This document shows positions 31,255 through 39,217 of a DNA stretch of 64,000 nucleotides, piece by piece; within the stretch, counting starts at the first letter, position 1; the number at the start of each line of letters is the position of its first letter. The notes beneath the pieces were generated by a model. The model had not been told where the DNA came from and made no database searches. It worked only from the letters and a program-made list of their open reading frames with translations. The stretch lies in NCBI RefSeq assembly GCF_013839525.1, contig NZ_JACDIS010000006.1:62001-126000 (forward strand). Reading direction: 5' to 3'. A program made the translations under genes and the position numbers. The stretch is from Chthonobacter rhizosphaerae (GTDB lineage Bacteria; Pseudomonadota; Alphaproteobacteria; Rhizobiales; Pleomorphomonadaceae).

Positions 31255-31404
31255 ATGTTCGACACCGTTGTCAAGAAGCTCCGCACCTACCGCAAGTACC
31301 AGGAGACCTATCGGGAACTGTCCCGCCTCTCGTCCCGCGAGCTGGACGATCTGGGCATCTCCCGTTCGGACATCCCGTACATCGCTCGTCGCGCCAGCTT
31401 CTGA
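31255..31404 (+). CDS. small DUF1127 protein, CcaF1-like
   Basis: 49 residues, MFDTVVKKLRTYRKYQETYR onwards, then ELSRLSSRELDDLGISRSDI and a basic end. It is an Arg/Lys-rich DUF1127 protein with the conserved LSxRELxDLGISRxDIP core (about 25-41). Short DUF1127 proteins of this kind in alphaproteobacteria affect RNA turnover and phosphate or carbon metabolism; the Rhodobacter relative CcaF1 binds RNA. GAAGGA precedes the ATG. It lies directly upstream of an array of CCTCCTCCC hairpins, the same arrangement as in Rhodobacter, so co-transcription is likely. Confidence 0.88.
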   Translation: MFDTVVKKLRTYRKYQETYRELSRLSSRELDDLGISRSDIPYIARRASF

Positions 31405-31439
31405 GTGAAGAAATACGGTGCGATGGCACCGGAACACTT

Positions 31440-31500
31440 GAACCCGGTTCCGACCCCGCATACATGGGGTCCATGAAACGGAACCGCGACTCAGGGGTTC
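31440..31500 (+). ncRNA. nested hairpin between DUF1127 gene and small RNA array
   Basis: Three stems fit inside one another: GAACCC/GGGTTC (31440-31445 with 31495-31500), GGTTCC/GGAACC (31446-31451 with 31480-31485) and GACCCC/GGGGTC (31452-31457 with 31466-31471). It lies 35 bases after the stop codon. It could be a partial terminator or a processing site separating the mRNA from the downstream small RNAs; the sequence does not decide which. Confidence 0.55.
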
Positions 31501-31512
31501 ACGACATCAGAC

Positions 31513-31886
31513 ACCGCCGCCACCCCGCATCCTCCTCCCAGCGGGCCCGGCGGTTCTGATCGAAGCCGCGGCAGACCTCCTCCCCTGCCCCGGCCTCACG
31601 AGCCGGCGACGCGAACCTCCTCCCTCGCCTCGTCGGTTCTTGCAAGAACGGTCGCTCGTCGGATCCTCCTCCCCCGCCGAGTCGCCGTCATCAGAAGCCC
31701 GGACGCCTGAGCCAACCTCCTCCCTGGCTCCCGTCCGGACAAGCCGGCACCGACCTCCTCCGTCGTGCCGGTGACCGTGGTGGCCTCCTCCACCCGGTCC
31801 GAGCCATGAAGCGGACCTCCTCCCCCGCATTCATGGCGTTACACGTCGCCCGCCGGATCTCCTCCCCCGGCGGGCGATCGTGTTTT
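31513..31886 (+). ncRNA. array of nine CCTCCTCCC hairpins (cuckoo / CcsR-type small RNAs)
   Basis: Nine stem-loops follow one another, each with the anti-Shine-Dalgarno-like motif in the loop. Motif positions are 31531, 31576, 31616, 31665, 31716, 31754 (CCTCCTCCG), 31784 (CCTCCTCCA), 31816 and 31858 (TCTCCTCCC). Stems differ in sequence but pair well: GGCAG/CTGCC around 31576; CCGGACG+GAGCCA with TGGCTC+CGTCCGG around 31716; CCGGCAC+GAC with GTC+GTGCCGG around 31754; GCCATGAA+GCGG with CCGC+TTCATGGC around 31816; and a perfect 10-base CGCCCGCCGG/CCGGCGGGCG around 31858. The last is followed by TGTTTT and may be the terminator. A motif-free palindrome, GTTCTTGCAAGAAC, lies at 31636-31649. Known relatives in Rhodobacter follow a DUF1127 gene, are processed from its transcript and act in stress and C1 metabolism. 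The boundaries of single RNAs are not visible. Confidence 0.85.
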
Positions 31887-31978
31887 CGGGGGTAACTCCA
31901 GTCGTGACCGGTCGGGCGGCGTTGCGCGCGCCCCGCGTTCAATGCATGGGCGGCCCGCGGCCGTGGTCCGTCCAGGGC

Positions 31979-32078
31979 GTCACCGCGGCGAAGGCCCGGG
32001 TTGAACCGTCGCGCGTGGATTGTCGCCGGACGGGCGGGTTGCGCCGTCGGCTGGGCCCCGGCTTGCGCCGGGGTGACG
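31979..32078. repeat. inverted pair of GC-rich palindromic intergenic repeats
   Basis: CCCCGGC-TTGC-GCCGGGG followed by TGACG (32056-32078) is the dispersed palindrome seen in many alphaproteobacterial intergenic regions. A diverged copy in the opposite orientation (GTCACCGCGGCGAAGGCCCG, from 31979) lies 75 bases upstream. The remaining bases between the small RNA array and trmFO show no gene. Confidence 0.5.
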
Positions 32079-32156
32079 GGGCTGGCGGGGTACGGTGGGC
32101 GGGTCTCGCGGTCCTGTGCGTTGAACCGGCGACCGCGTGGTCCTATGGTCCGCCGC

Positions 32157-33572
32157 ATGATGAAAACCTCACCTTCCCCCATCCATGTCGTCGGCGGCGG
32201 GCTCGCCGGGTCGGAGGCCGCGTGGCAGCTGGCCGAAGCCGGCGTGCCGGTCGTGCTGCACGAGATGCGTCCGGAGCGGCGCACGGACGCCCACGGGACC
32301 GACAAGCTCGCGGAGCTCGTCTGCTCCAACTCGTTCCGCTCCGACGACCACACCCAGAACGCCGTCGGACTGCTCCATGAGGAGATGCGCCGGGCGGGCT
32401 CGCTGATCATGGCGTCGGCGGACAGGAACCAGGTGCCGGCGGGCGGTGCGCTCGCGGTGGACCGGGACGGGTTCGCGGACGCGGTGACGGCGGCGCTCGC
32501 CGCCCATCCGCTGATCACCATCGACCGGCGCGAGGTGGCGGGCCTGCCGCCGGCGGACTGGGACAGCGTGATCGTGGCCACCGGCCCCCTCACCTCCCCG
32601 GCCCTCGCCGAGGCGGTGCGCGGCCTGACCGGGGCGGAGAGCCTGGCCTTCTTCGACGCCATCGCGCCGATCGTCCATTTCGACAGCATCGACATGGGCA
32701 AGGCGTGGTTCCAGTCGCGCTACGACAAGGCCGGGCCGGGCGGCACCGGGGCGGACTACATCAACTGCCCGATGAACCGGGACGAGTACGAGGCCTTCAT
32801 CGACGCGCTGCTCGCCGGCGAGAAGACCTCGTTCAAGGAATGGGAATCGACGCCCTATTTCGACGGCTGCCTCCCCATCGAGGTGATGGCGGAGCGGGGC
32901 CGCGAAACCCTGCGCCACGGGCCGATGAAACCGGTCGGCCTGACCAACCCGCACGACCCGACCGTGAAGGCCCATGCGATCGTGCAGCTGCGCCAGGACA
33001 ATGCGCTCGGCACGCTCTACAACATGGTCGGCTTCCAGACCAAGCTGAAGTATGCCGAGCAGGTGCGGGTGTTCCGGATGATCCCGGGCCTGGAGACCGC
33101 CGAATTCGCGCGGCTCGGCGGCCTGCACCGCAACACCTACCTGGACAGCCCGCGCCTCCTCGATGGCACGCTGCGGCTGAAGGCCGATCCGCGCCTGCGC
33201 TTCGCCGGCCAGATCACCGGCTGCGAAGGCTATGTGGAATCGGCCGCCATCGGGTTGCTGGCGGGCCGGTTCGCGGCGGCGGAGCGGCTCGGCCGCGAGC
33301 CGTCGCTGCCGCCCGTCACGACGGCGTTCGGGGCGCTGCTCGGCCACATCACCGGCGGCCACCTGTCGGTGGAGGGCGAAGGCCCGCGCTCCTTCCAGCC
33401 CATGAACGTGAATTTCGGCCTGTTCCCGCCCGTGGAGGTGCCGAAGGAGCCGGGCAAGCGGCTGCGCGGCGCCGAGAAGGCGATCGCCAAGAAGCGCGCG
33501 CTGACCGGCCGGGCGCTCATGGACGTGGACGCCTGGCTCGGCCGCGCCGGCACGCGCGAGGCGGCGGAGTAG
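32157..33572 (+). CDS. trmFO: folate-dependent tRNA (uracil-54) methyltransferase TrmFO
   Basis: 471 residues. The FAD motif [18 protein letters not shown] starts at about residue 10, and NSFRSDD, the Cys-containing [13 protein letters not shown] (about 203) and [14 protein letters not shown] (about 325) are typical of TrmFO (GidA family, small form). It makes m5U54 in tRNA using methylenetetrahydrofolate and FADH2. ATG codons at 32145, 32157 and 32160 are in frame and the start cannot be settled. Confidence 0.93.
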   Translation: MMKTSPSPIHVVGGGLAGSEAAWQLAEAGVPVVLHEMRPERRTDAHGTDKLAELVCSNSFRSDDHTQNAVGLLHEEMRRAGSLIMASADRNQVPAGGALAVDRDGFADAVTAALAAHPLITIDRREVAGLPPADWDSVIVATGPLTSPALAEAVRGLTGAESLAFFDAIAPIVHFDSIDMGKAWFQSRYDKAGPGGTGADYINCPMNRDEYEAFIDALLAGEKTSFKEWESTPYFDGCLPIEVMAERGRETLRHGPMKPVGLTNPHDPTVKAHAIVQLRQDNALGTLYNMVGFQTKLKYAEQVRVFRMIPGLETAEFARLGGLHRNTYLDSPRLLDGTLRLKADPRLRFAGQITGCEGYVESAAIGLLAGRFAAAERLGREPSLPPVTTAFGALLGHITGGHLSVEGEGPRSFQPMNVNFGLFPPVEVPKEPGKRLRGAEKAIAKKRALTGRALMDVDAWLGRAGTREAAE

Positions 33573-33600
33573 CAGGGCTCGGGCACGGCCCGGCAGGGAG

Positions 33601-33618
33601 CCGGGCGGCTTCGCCCGG
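33601..33618. terminator. hairpin between convergent trmFO and squalene-synthase-like gene
   Basis: CCGGGCG (33601-33607) and CGCCCGG (33612-33618) form a 7-base stem with loop GCTT, in the 50-base gap between two convergent stops. Confidence 0.55.
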
Positions 33619-33622
33619 GGCC

Positions 33623-34489
33623 TCAGCGCAGGCGTCGGGCGAAGCGCCAGAGCAGGACGGGCTTGCGCCAGGACGCCACGTCGGCGACGGCCGCGAAGGG
33701 ATCGCGCTGGCGCTCCAGCGCGTTGAGGTAGGGCTCCACCAGCGCGAGCGGCACGAAGGCCGGCAAGGCCCGGCGGTCGACGCGGTCGAGCGCGGCCATG
33801 GCCCGGGCGAGATGGTGGCGGGCGTGCTCGCGCATCTCGGCGAGCGCCCCCTCGACGGCGGGGGTCGGCTTGGCGGCGCGGATATCGTCGGGACCGGCGC
33901 CATGGCGGGCGAGGACGTCCGCCGGAACGAACACCTGGCCGCGCCGGGCGTGGATCGGCAGGGCCCGGAGCAGGCCGGTGATCGCGTAGGCGACGCCGGC
34001 GTGGCCGGCCGCATCGGCGGCCTTCGGATCCTCGCCGTCGCAAAGCACGAGAGCCGCCGCCTGGAAGAGCACGGAGGCGGTCTCGCCGGCGTAGCCCTCC
34101 AGGTCGAGCAGGCTGGGCATCGGGTCGTCGTAGAGGTCGAAGGTGCGGGCGTCGATGAGGCCGACCAGCGGCGCGAGCGGCAGGGAGAAGCGGCGCACCG
34201 TGTCGATGAGCGCGGCGGCGGCCGGATGGCCTTCCACGTCGCCGTGGCCGTGACCCTCCAGGGCGTCGCGCCACCACTGCAGGCGCACCTCCCCCGGCAA
34301 GGGCTCGCGGACGGTCTCGCGCACGCGGGCGATCTCGGACGAGAAGGCCTGCAGCGCCGCCACGTGGCGGCGCTTGTCGGCGGGAACGAACAGGTCGGCG
34401 AGCCAGCGGTCGCGGTCGGCGTCGCGGACGATCGCCTCGGCGGCGTCGTAGGCGCCGGCGAGACGGTCCGGAGCGGCGGCGTCGGTCAT
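33623..34489 (-). CDS. squalene/phytoene synthase family protein, NDUFAF6-like
   Basis: 288 residues of the all-helical head-to-head prenyl synthase fold. The acidic motifs are only partly kept (DLYDDPMPSLLDLEGYAGET at about 115-135), so catalysis as a prenyl synthase is doubtful. It lies 4 bases after a Mth938/NDUFAF3-like gene and close to secF. This order suggests the bacterial relative of NDUFAF6, a complex I assembly factor of the same fold. The family alternative is a hopanoid-type HpnC/HpnD enzyme, but no other hopanoid genes are near. Confidence 0.7.
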   Translation of the reverse strand: MTDAAAPDRLAGAYDAAEAIVRDADRDRWLADLFVPADKRRHVAALQAFSSEIARVRETVREPLPGEVRLQWWRDALEGHGHGDVEGHPAAAALIDTVRRFSLPLAPLVGLIDARTFDLYDDPMPSLLDLEGYAGETASVLFQAAALVLCDGEDPKAADAAGHAGVAYAITGLLRALPIHARRGQVFVPADVLARHGAGPDDIRAAKPTPAVEGALAEMREHARHHLARAMAALDRVDRRALPAFVPLALVEPYLNALERQRDPFAAVADVASWRKPVLLWRFARRLR

Positions 34490-34493
34490 CCGG

Positions 34494-34910
34494 TCACTCG
34501 ACCGCCAGGAGGGCGGCGGCGACCGCGCGATTCTCGCCGAGCATGATGTTGTAGGTGCGCACGGCCGCCCCGGTGGGCATCACGTCCCCGCGAAGGCCCC
34601 GTTCGCGCATGGCGAAGCGCAGGGATTCGGCCATGGGCACAATGCTCCGGCCGGAGCCGATCAGCAGGACCTCGAAGTCCGCCGCCTCGTCGAGGGCCTT
34701 CCTCAGGGTCTCGACGCCGATCTCCGAGGCTTCGGACACGCTCCAGCCGTGGATCCCCGACGGCAGGCACAGGATGGACCCTCGGTGGGACATGTCGGCG
34801 AAGCGGAAACCGCCGTTGCCGTAGGCGCTGATGGGCGCCCGGCCGGGAAAGTGCTGCTCCCGCATGACGATCCCGTGCGCGCCGCGCGGTTCGAACAGCT
34901 TGCCGGCCAT
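34494..34910 (-). CDS. Mth938-like domain protein, NDUFAF3-like
   Basis: 138 residues, the complete MTH938/DUF498 fold: an N-terminal ISAYGNGGFRFADMSHRGSI region, a central VLLIGSGRSIVPM and a C-terminal ALLAVE. Human NDUFAF3 belongs to this family and assists complex I assembly. The gene lies between secF and the NDUFAF6-like gene; this neighbourhood is recurrent in alphaproteobacteria. Direct function in bacteria is not established. Confidence 0.82.
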   Translation of the reverse strand: MAGKLFEPRGAHGIVMREQHFPGRAPISAYGNGGFRFADMSHRGSILCLPSGIHGWSVSEASEIGVETLRKALDEAADFEVLLIGSGRSIVPMAESLRFAMRERGLRGDVMPTGAAVRTYNIMLGENRAVAAALLAVE

Positions 34911-34960
34911 GACACCCTCTCGACGCTCGCGCCTGAAGCAGCCGTCCGCGGCGGCCCCGG

Positions 34961-35905
34961 TCAGGCCGCCTTGGGCTCCGCGGTGGTCTCCTCCTCGTCC
35001 GCCGGATTCGGGGTGAGCTGCGGGTCGAGGAAGATCAGCACCGGGGCGGCGATGAAGATGGACGAATAGGTGCCCACCAGCACGCCGAACAGCATGGCGA
35101 AGGTGAAGGAGCGGATCACCTCGCCCCCGAAGAGATAGAGCGACGACAGCGCAATCAAGGTGGTGGCCGCCGTCATGGTGGTCCGCGCCAGGGTCTGGTT
35201 GATGGCGAGGTCCAGGAGGGTGATCAGGTGCATGCGCTTGTACTTCCGCCGCAGCTCGCGGATGCGGTCGTAGACCACGACCGTGTCGTTCAGCGAATAG
35301 CCGATGATGGTCAGGATGGCGGCGATGGACGACAGGTTGAATTCCAGCTGCAGGAAGGCGAACAGGCCGACCGTGAGCACGATGTCGTGCAGCGTCGCCA
35401 CGATGGCCCCGAGGGCGTACTGCCACTCGAAGCGGAACCACACGTAGACCATGATGCAGAGGAGCGACAGGAGGACGCCGAAGGTGCCGTTCTGGGCGAG
35501 TTCGCCCGAGACGCGCGGGCCGACGACCTCGACGCGGCGGTATTCCACCTCGTCGCCGAAAGCCGCCTGCACCTTGCCGACGACCGCCTGCTGGGCGTCG
35601 TCGCCGCCCTCCTGGCGGACGATGCGGATCAGCACGTTCTGCGGCTCTCCGAACTCCTGGACCTGGACCTCGCCGAGGTTGAGTTCGCCCAGGCGCTCGC
35701 GGATGGCGCCGAGGTCGGCGGGGCCGTCCTTCGTCTCGATCTCCATGAGCGTGCCGCCCTGGAAGTCGATGCCGGTGTTCATCCCGATCAGGAAGAAGCC
35801 GAGGAAACACACCACGGACAGGAGGCCGGACAGCGGGAAGCTGAGCTTCCGCCAGCGCATGAACGGGTAGTGCGTATCGTCTGGGAACAGGCGAAGGAGA
35901 CGCAT
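34961..35905 (-). CDS. secF: protein translocase subunit SecF
   Basis: 314 residues. Six membrane helices with a periplasmic domain after the first (about 45-135). The conserved GIDFQGGTLMEI (about 45) and the D-N motif region VGYSLNDTVVVYDRIRE-like block (IIGYSLNDTVVVYDRIRE, about 200) identify SecF. With SecD and YajC it uses the proton gradient to help preproteins leave the SecYEG channel. The C-terminus has an acidic tail (ADEEETTAEPKAA). It lies 30 bases after secD. Confidence 0.95.
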   Translation of the reverse strand: MRLLRLFPDDTHYPFMRWRKLSFPLSGLLSVVCFLGFFLIGMNTGIDFQGGTLMEIETKDGPADLGAIRERLGELNLGEVQVQEFGEPQNVLIRIVRQEGGDDAQQAVVGKVQAAFGDEVEYRRVEVVGPRVSGELAQNGTFGVLLSLLCIMVYVWFRFEWQYALGAIVATLHDIVLTVGLFAFLQLEFNLSSIAAILTIIGYSLNDTVVVYDRIRELRRKYKRMHLITLLDLAINQTLARTTMTAATTLIALSSLYLFGGEVIRSFTFAMLFGVLVGTYSSIFIAAPVLIFLDPQLTPNPADEEETTAEPKAA

Positions 35906-35935
35906 GCTTCTGGTTTTCCTTGTCCCGGCCGGCGG

Positions 35936-37549
35936 TCAGATCGGCACCGTCGTCGGACGACGGCGGCGGACCCAGAGGGCGATCAGGAGGCGGGTGAAGG
36001 TGATGGCGGTGAACACCGTGGTGACGATGCCGACGGTCAGCGTCACGGCGAAGCCGCGCACCGGACCGGAGCCGAGCTGGAACAGCACCGCCGCGGCGAT
36101 CAGGGTGGTGATGTTGGCGTCCATGATGGTGCCGAAGGCTCGCTGGAAGCCGGTGTCGATGGCGGTCACCGCCGAGCGGCCGAGCCTCTGCTCCTCACGG
36201 ATGCGCTCGTAGATGAGCACGTTGCTGTCCACCGCCATGCCCATGGTGAGCACGATGCCGGCGATGCCCGGCAGGGTGAGCGTCGCCTGCAGGAGCGTCA
36301 GCACCGCGAAGATGAGCACGATGTTGACCAGGAGGGCGATGTTGGCGAACACGCCGAGCAGGCCGTAGGCGGCCATCATGAAGAGCGCCACCGCGATCGC
36401 GCCGATGAGTGAGGCGATCTGGCCGGCGGCGATGGAGTCGGCGCCGAGCCCCGGGCCGACGGTGCGTTCCTCCACCACGGTGAGGCGGGCCGGCAGGGCG
36501 CCGGCGCGCAGCAGCACGGCGAGGTCGTTCGCGCTCTCCACGGTGAAGCTGCCGGAGATCTGGCCGGAACCGCCGGTGATCGGCTCGCGGATGACGGGGG
36601 CGGAGATGACCTCCCGGTCGAGCACGATGGCGAACGGCCGGTTCACGTTGTCGGTGGTCACCTGGGCGAACCGGCGCGAGCCGCCGGTCGAGAGCCGGAA
36701 CGAGACGATCGGCTCGTTGGTGCGGCTGTCGAAGCTCGCCTGCGCGTCGACGAGGTCTTCGCCGGAGAGGAGCGGCGCCTCCTCGACCACGTAGGGGATC
36801 GGCGGGTCGTCCATGGATTCCAGCACCATGGTGCCCGGAGGCGCGTTGCCGGCGAGGGCGTCCTGCGGGTTGGCGTTGACGTCGACCAAATGGAAGGTGA
36901 GCTGGGCCGTTCGGCCGACGATGTCCTTCAGGCGCGCCGGATCCTTCTCGCCGGGCGCCTCCACGAGGATGCGCTCGGCGCCCTGGCGCTGGATCGACGG
37001 CTCGGTGGTGCCGAGTTCGTCCACGCGGCGCCGGATGACCTCGATCGACTGGTTGATCACCGTGCCGATCCGCTGCTCCAGGCCCTGGGTGGTGAAGTTC
37101 ATCCGGAACAGGCCGTCGCCCTCGTCGTCGACGGCGAACTCGGTGAGGGCGGTGCCGCCGAGGAGATTGTTGCTGATCGGATTGACGAGGCCCTGGAGGC
37201 GCTCGGCGGCTTCGGCGACGCGCGCGGTGTCGCGGATGCGCAGCTGCACGCCGTCGCCCTGGACGCCGAGCCCCGTGTAGCCGATGCGCGGCTCCTGGCG
37301 CATGGCGTTGCGGATGTCGCTCTCCAGGCCCTTGAGGCGGCGGGCCTTGTAGTCGGCCGTGTCGACTTCATAGAGCAGGTAGACGCCACCCTGGAGGTCG
37401 AGGCCGAGCACGATCTGGCGGCCGGGCAGCCAGTTCGGCCAGTTGTTCCGCAGCTGGTCCGCCGACAGGAAATTCGGGACGACGACCAGGAGCCCGAGCA
37501 GGATCGTGCCCAGGATCGCCGTGATCTTCCAGCGGGAGAAGTAGAGCAT
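35936..37549 (-). CDS. secD: protein translocase subunit SecD
   Basis: 537 residues. An N-terminal helix, a large periplasmic P1 domain (about 40-330, starting VLGLDLQGGVYLLYEVD), and five C-terminal helices with GLGADSIAAGQIAS (about 355) and GMAVDSNVLIYERIREE (about 440). It forms the SecDF proton-driven motor with SecF. Gene order is yajC-secD-secF, all on the minus strand. Confidence 0.96.
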   Translation of the reverse strand: MLYFSRWKITAILGTILLGLLVVVPNFLSADQLRNNWPNWLPGRQIVLGLDLQGGVYLLYEVDTADYKARRLKGLESDIRNAMRQEPRIGYTGLGVQGDGVQLRIRDTARVAEAAERLQGLVNPISNNLLGGTALTEFAVDDEGDGLFRMNFTTQGLEQRIGTVINQSIEVIRRRVDELGTTEPSIQRQGAERILVEAPGEKDPARLKDIVGRTAQLTFHLVDVNANPQDALAGNAPPGTMVLESMDDPPIPYVVEEAPLLSGEDLVDAQASFDSRTNEPIVSFRLSTGGSRRFAQVTTDNVNRPFAIVLDREVISAPVIREPITGGSGQISGSFTVESANDLAVLLRAGALPARLTVVEERTVGPGLGADSIAAGQIASLIGAIAVALFMMAAYGLLGVFANIALLVNIVLIFAVLTLLQATLTLPGIAGIVLTMGMAVDSNVLIYERIREEQRLGRSAVTAIDTGFQRAFGTIMDANITTLIAAAVLFQLGSGPVRGFAVTLTVGIVTTVFTAITFTRLLIALWVRRRRPTTVPI

Positions 37550-37595
37550 GGCACCCTCGCGCCCCGTCGGTCCGGGGCCTCTGGTTCAAAAGGCA

Positions 37596-37616
37596 GGCGG
37601 CGCCCAGGGCGCCGCC
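37596..37616 (-). terminator. hairpin between yajC and secD
   Basis: On the minus strand a perfect 9-base stem GGCGGCGCC/GGCGCCGCC with a 3-base loop is followed within 4 bases by TTTTG. It could partially attenuate transcription from yajC into secD, giving different levels of the subunits. Confidence 0.5.
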
Positions 37617-37646
37617 GGCTTCCCGTATGCGCGCCGATGGCGGGCG

Positions 37647-37991
37647 TCAGGCGTCCTTGACCGGCTCGCCCTTGGAGCGCAGCTCCGCGACGGCGCCGCG
37701 GGCGACGCGCACCTTGATGCCGCCGGCGCCCTCGCCGATGTCGAGCACCATCTCGCTGTCGTCCACGATCTTGGCGATCTTGCCGACGAGACCGCCGTTC
37801 ATGACCACCACGTCGCCGCGGCGCAGGTTCTTGATCATGTCGCGATGCTCGGCCGCGCGCTTCTGCTGCGGGCGGATGAGCAGGAAGTACATGATCACGA
37901 AGATCAGGATGAACGGCATGAACTGAATCAGGAAGGCGGTGGCGCCCGCCGGCTCTCCTGCCGCCTGCGCAAACGCGGGGGTGACGAACAT
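37647..37991 (-). CDS. yajC: preprotein translocase subunit YajC
   Basis: 114 residues: one N-terminal membrane helix (about 20-40, FMPFILIFVIMYFLLIRPQQ) and a small basic cytoplasmic domain with RRGDVVVMNGGLVGKIAKI. It is an accessory of SecDF. ATG at 37991 gives the usual short N-terminus ending in FAQAA. It is the first gene of the sec run. Confidence 0.94.
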   Translation of the reverse strand: MFVTPAFAQAAGEPAGATAFLIQFMPFILIFVIMYFLLIRPQQKRAAEHRDMIKNLRRGDVVVMNGGLVGKIAKIVDDSEMVLDIGEGAGGIKVRVARGAVAELRSKGEPVKDA

Positions 37992-38230
37992 CCGTTCTGG
38001 CTCCTTGACGACGGTCGGGTTCGGGCGCCTCGTCGTTGACGGGTGCGAGGCGGCTTCGGGTCCCCCGGTCGCCGAGGCACCCCACGAAAGCGCGCGGACT
38101 ATAGCGACAGGCGGGCGGAAAGCAAATGACCCGTAACCATGCCGCGCGCCGCATCCGGCCATACGGAATTGCGGTCGCGCGCCCGACAGGCTTTAAGTCG
38201 TGGCATTGACCAACGGGATCACCGCCGCCC

Positions 38231-39109
38231 ATGTCCAACGACCCCATCGCCGTCCTCAACCAGCACCTGTCCCGGCTCGTGGAGCTGATGGAACGCACCG
38301 CGCCGCCGAAGCCGGTGCGGCCCGACTTCGAGGCGGCGGACGCGTTCGTCTGGGTGGCCGGATCGCGGTCGCTGCAGCCGGTGCCGCGGGTGAACCGGGT
38401 GGAGATGGTTCTCCTCAAGGGCATCGACCGGAACCGCGACCTGATCACCGAGAACACCGCCCGGTTCGCGGCGGGCCTGCCGGCCAACAACGTGCTCCTG
38501 TGGGGCGCGCGCGGCATGGGCAAGTCCTCGCTGGTGAAGGCGGCGCACGCGTCGATCAACCAGGAGCGCCGGACGGCGGGCGAGCCGACGCTGAAACTCG
38601 TGGAGATCCACCGGGAGGACATCGAGAGCCTGCCGGAGCTGATGACCCTGGTGCGCGCCGACCGGCACCGGTTCGTGATCTTCTGCGACGACCTCTCGTT
38701 CGACCATGACGACACCTCCTACAAGTCGCTGAAGGCGGTGCTGGAGGGCGGCATCGAGGGCCGGCCGGAGAACGTGCTCTTCTACGCCACCTCGAACCGC
38801 CGGCACCTGCTGCCGCGGGACATGATGGAGAACGAGCGCTCCACGGCCATCAACCCGAGCGAGGCGGTGGAGGAGAAGGTGTCGCTGTCCGACCGGTTCG
38901 GCCTCTGGATCGGCTTCCACAAGTGCTCGCAGGACGACTATCTCGCCATGGTGGAGGGCTACGTGGCCCACCACGGCCTGACGATCGATCCGGCGACGCT
39001 GCGGGCCGAGGCGCTGGAATGGTCCACCACGCGCGGGGCCCGGTCGGGGCGCGTGGCGTGGCAGTACGTGCAGGACCTCGCCGGGCGCCTGGGCAGGCGG
39101 CTCGGCTGA
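38231..39109 (+). CDS. DUF815 family AAA-type ATP-binding protein
   Basis: 292 residues. Walker A LWGARGMGKSSLVKA (about 88-100) and Walker B FVIFCDDLSF (about 150), followed by a sensor-like ATSNRRHLLP (about 190), make it an AAA+ P-loop protein. The family DUF815 is widespread in proteobacteria; its role is not known. It is divergent from yajC, and its end is marked by a strong terminator. Confidence 0.88.
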   Translation: MSNDPIAVLNQHLSRLVELMERTAPPKPVRPDFEAADAFVWVAGSRSLQPVPRVNRVEMVLLKGIDRNRDLITENTARFAAGLPANNVLLWGARGMGKSSLVKAAHASINQERRTAGEPTLKLVEIHREDIESLPELMTLVRADRHRFVIFCDDLSFDHDDTSYKSLKAVLEGGIEGRPENVLFYATSNRRHLLPRDMMENERSTAINPSEAVEEKVSLSDRFGLWIGFHKCSQDDYLAMVEGYVAHHGLTIDPATLRAEALEWSTTRGARSGRVAWQYVQDLAGRLGRRLG

Positions 39110-39161
39110 CCGCCCTGCCCCATTGCGGGTTCGGGATGCTGGGCTACGGGCGGAACGAACG

Positions 39162-39197
39162 CGACAAAGGCCGCGACGGGAGTCGCGGCCTTTGTCG
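39162..39197. terminator. strong bidirectional terminator
   Basis: CGACAAAGGCCGCGAC (39162-39177) pairs perfectly with GTCGCGGCCTTTGTCG (39182-39197), a 16-base stem with a 4-base loop, between the convergent DUF815 and nlpD-like genes. The outer AAA/TTT gives a T-rich arm in both directions. Confidence 0.85.
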
Positions 39198-39217
39198 TTG
39201 AACGTGAGGAGCGGCGG

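Noticed and set aside
31636-31649. Second LexA site
   Set aside because: GTTCTTGCAAGAAC is GTTC-N6-GAAC, not the direct GTTC-N7-GTTC of this class, and it lies within a structured RNA region.
31513-31886. CRISPR-like array
   Set aside because: The recurring motif is only 9 bases, the spacing varies from about 30 to 50 bases and each unit folds with its own stem. No cas gene is near.
33623-34489. Carotenoid or hopanoid biosynthesis gene
   Set aside because: The fold matches phytoene/squalene synthase, but the aspartate-rich motifs are incomplete and no other isoprenoid gene is nearby. The NDUFAF3-like neighbour favours an assembly role.
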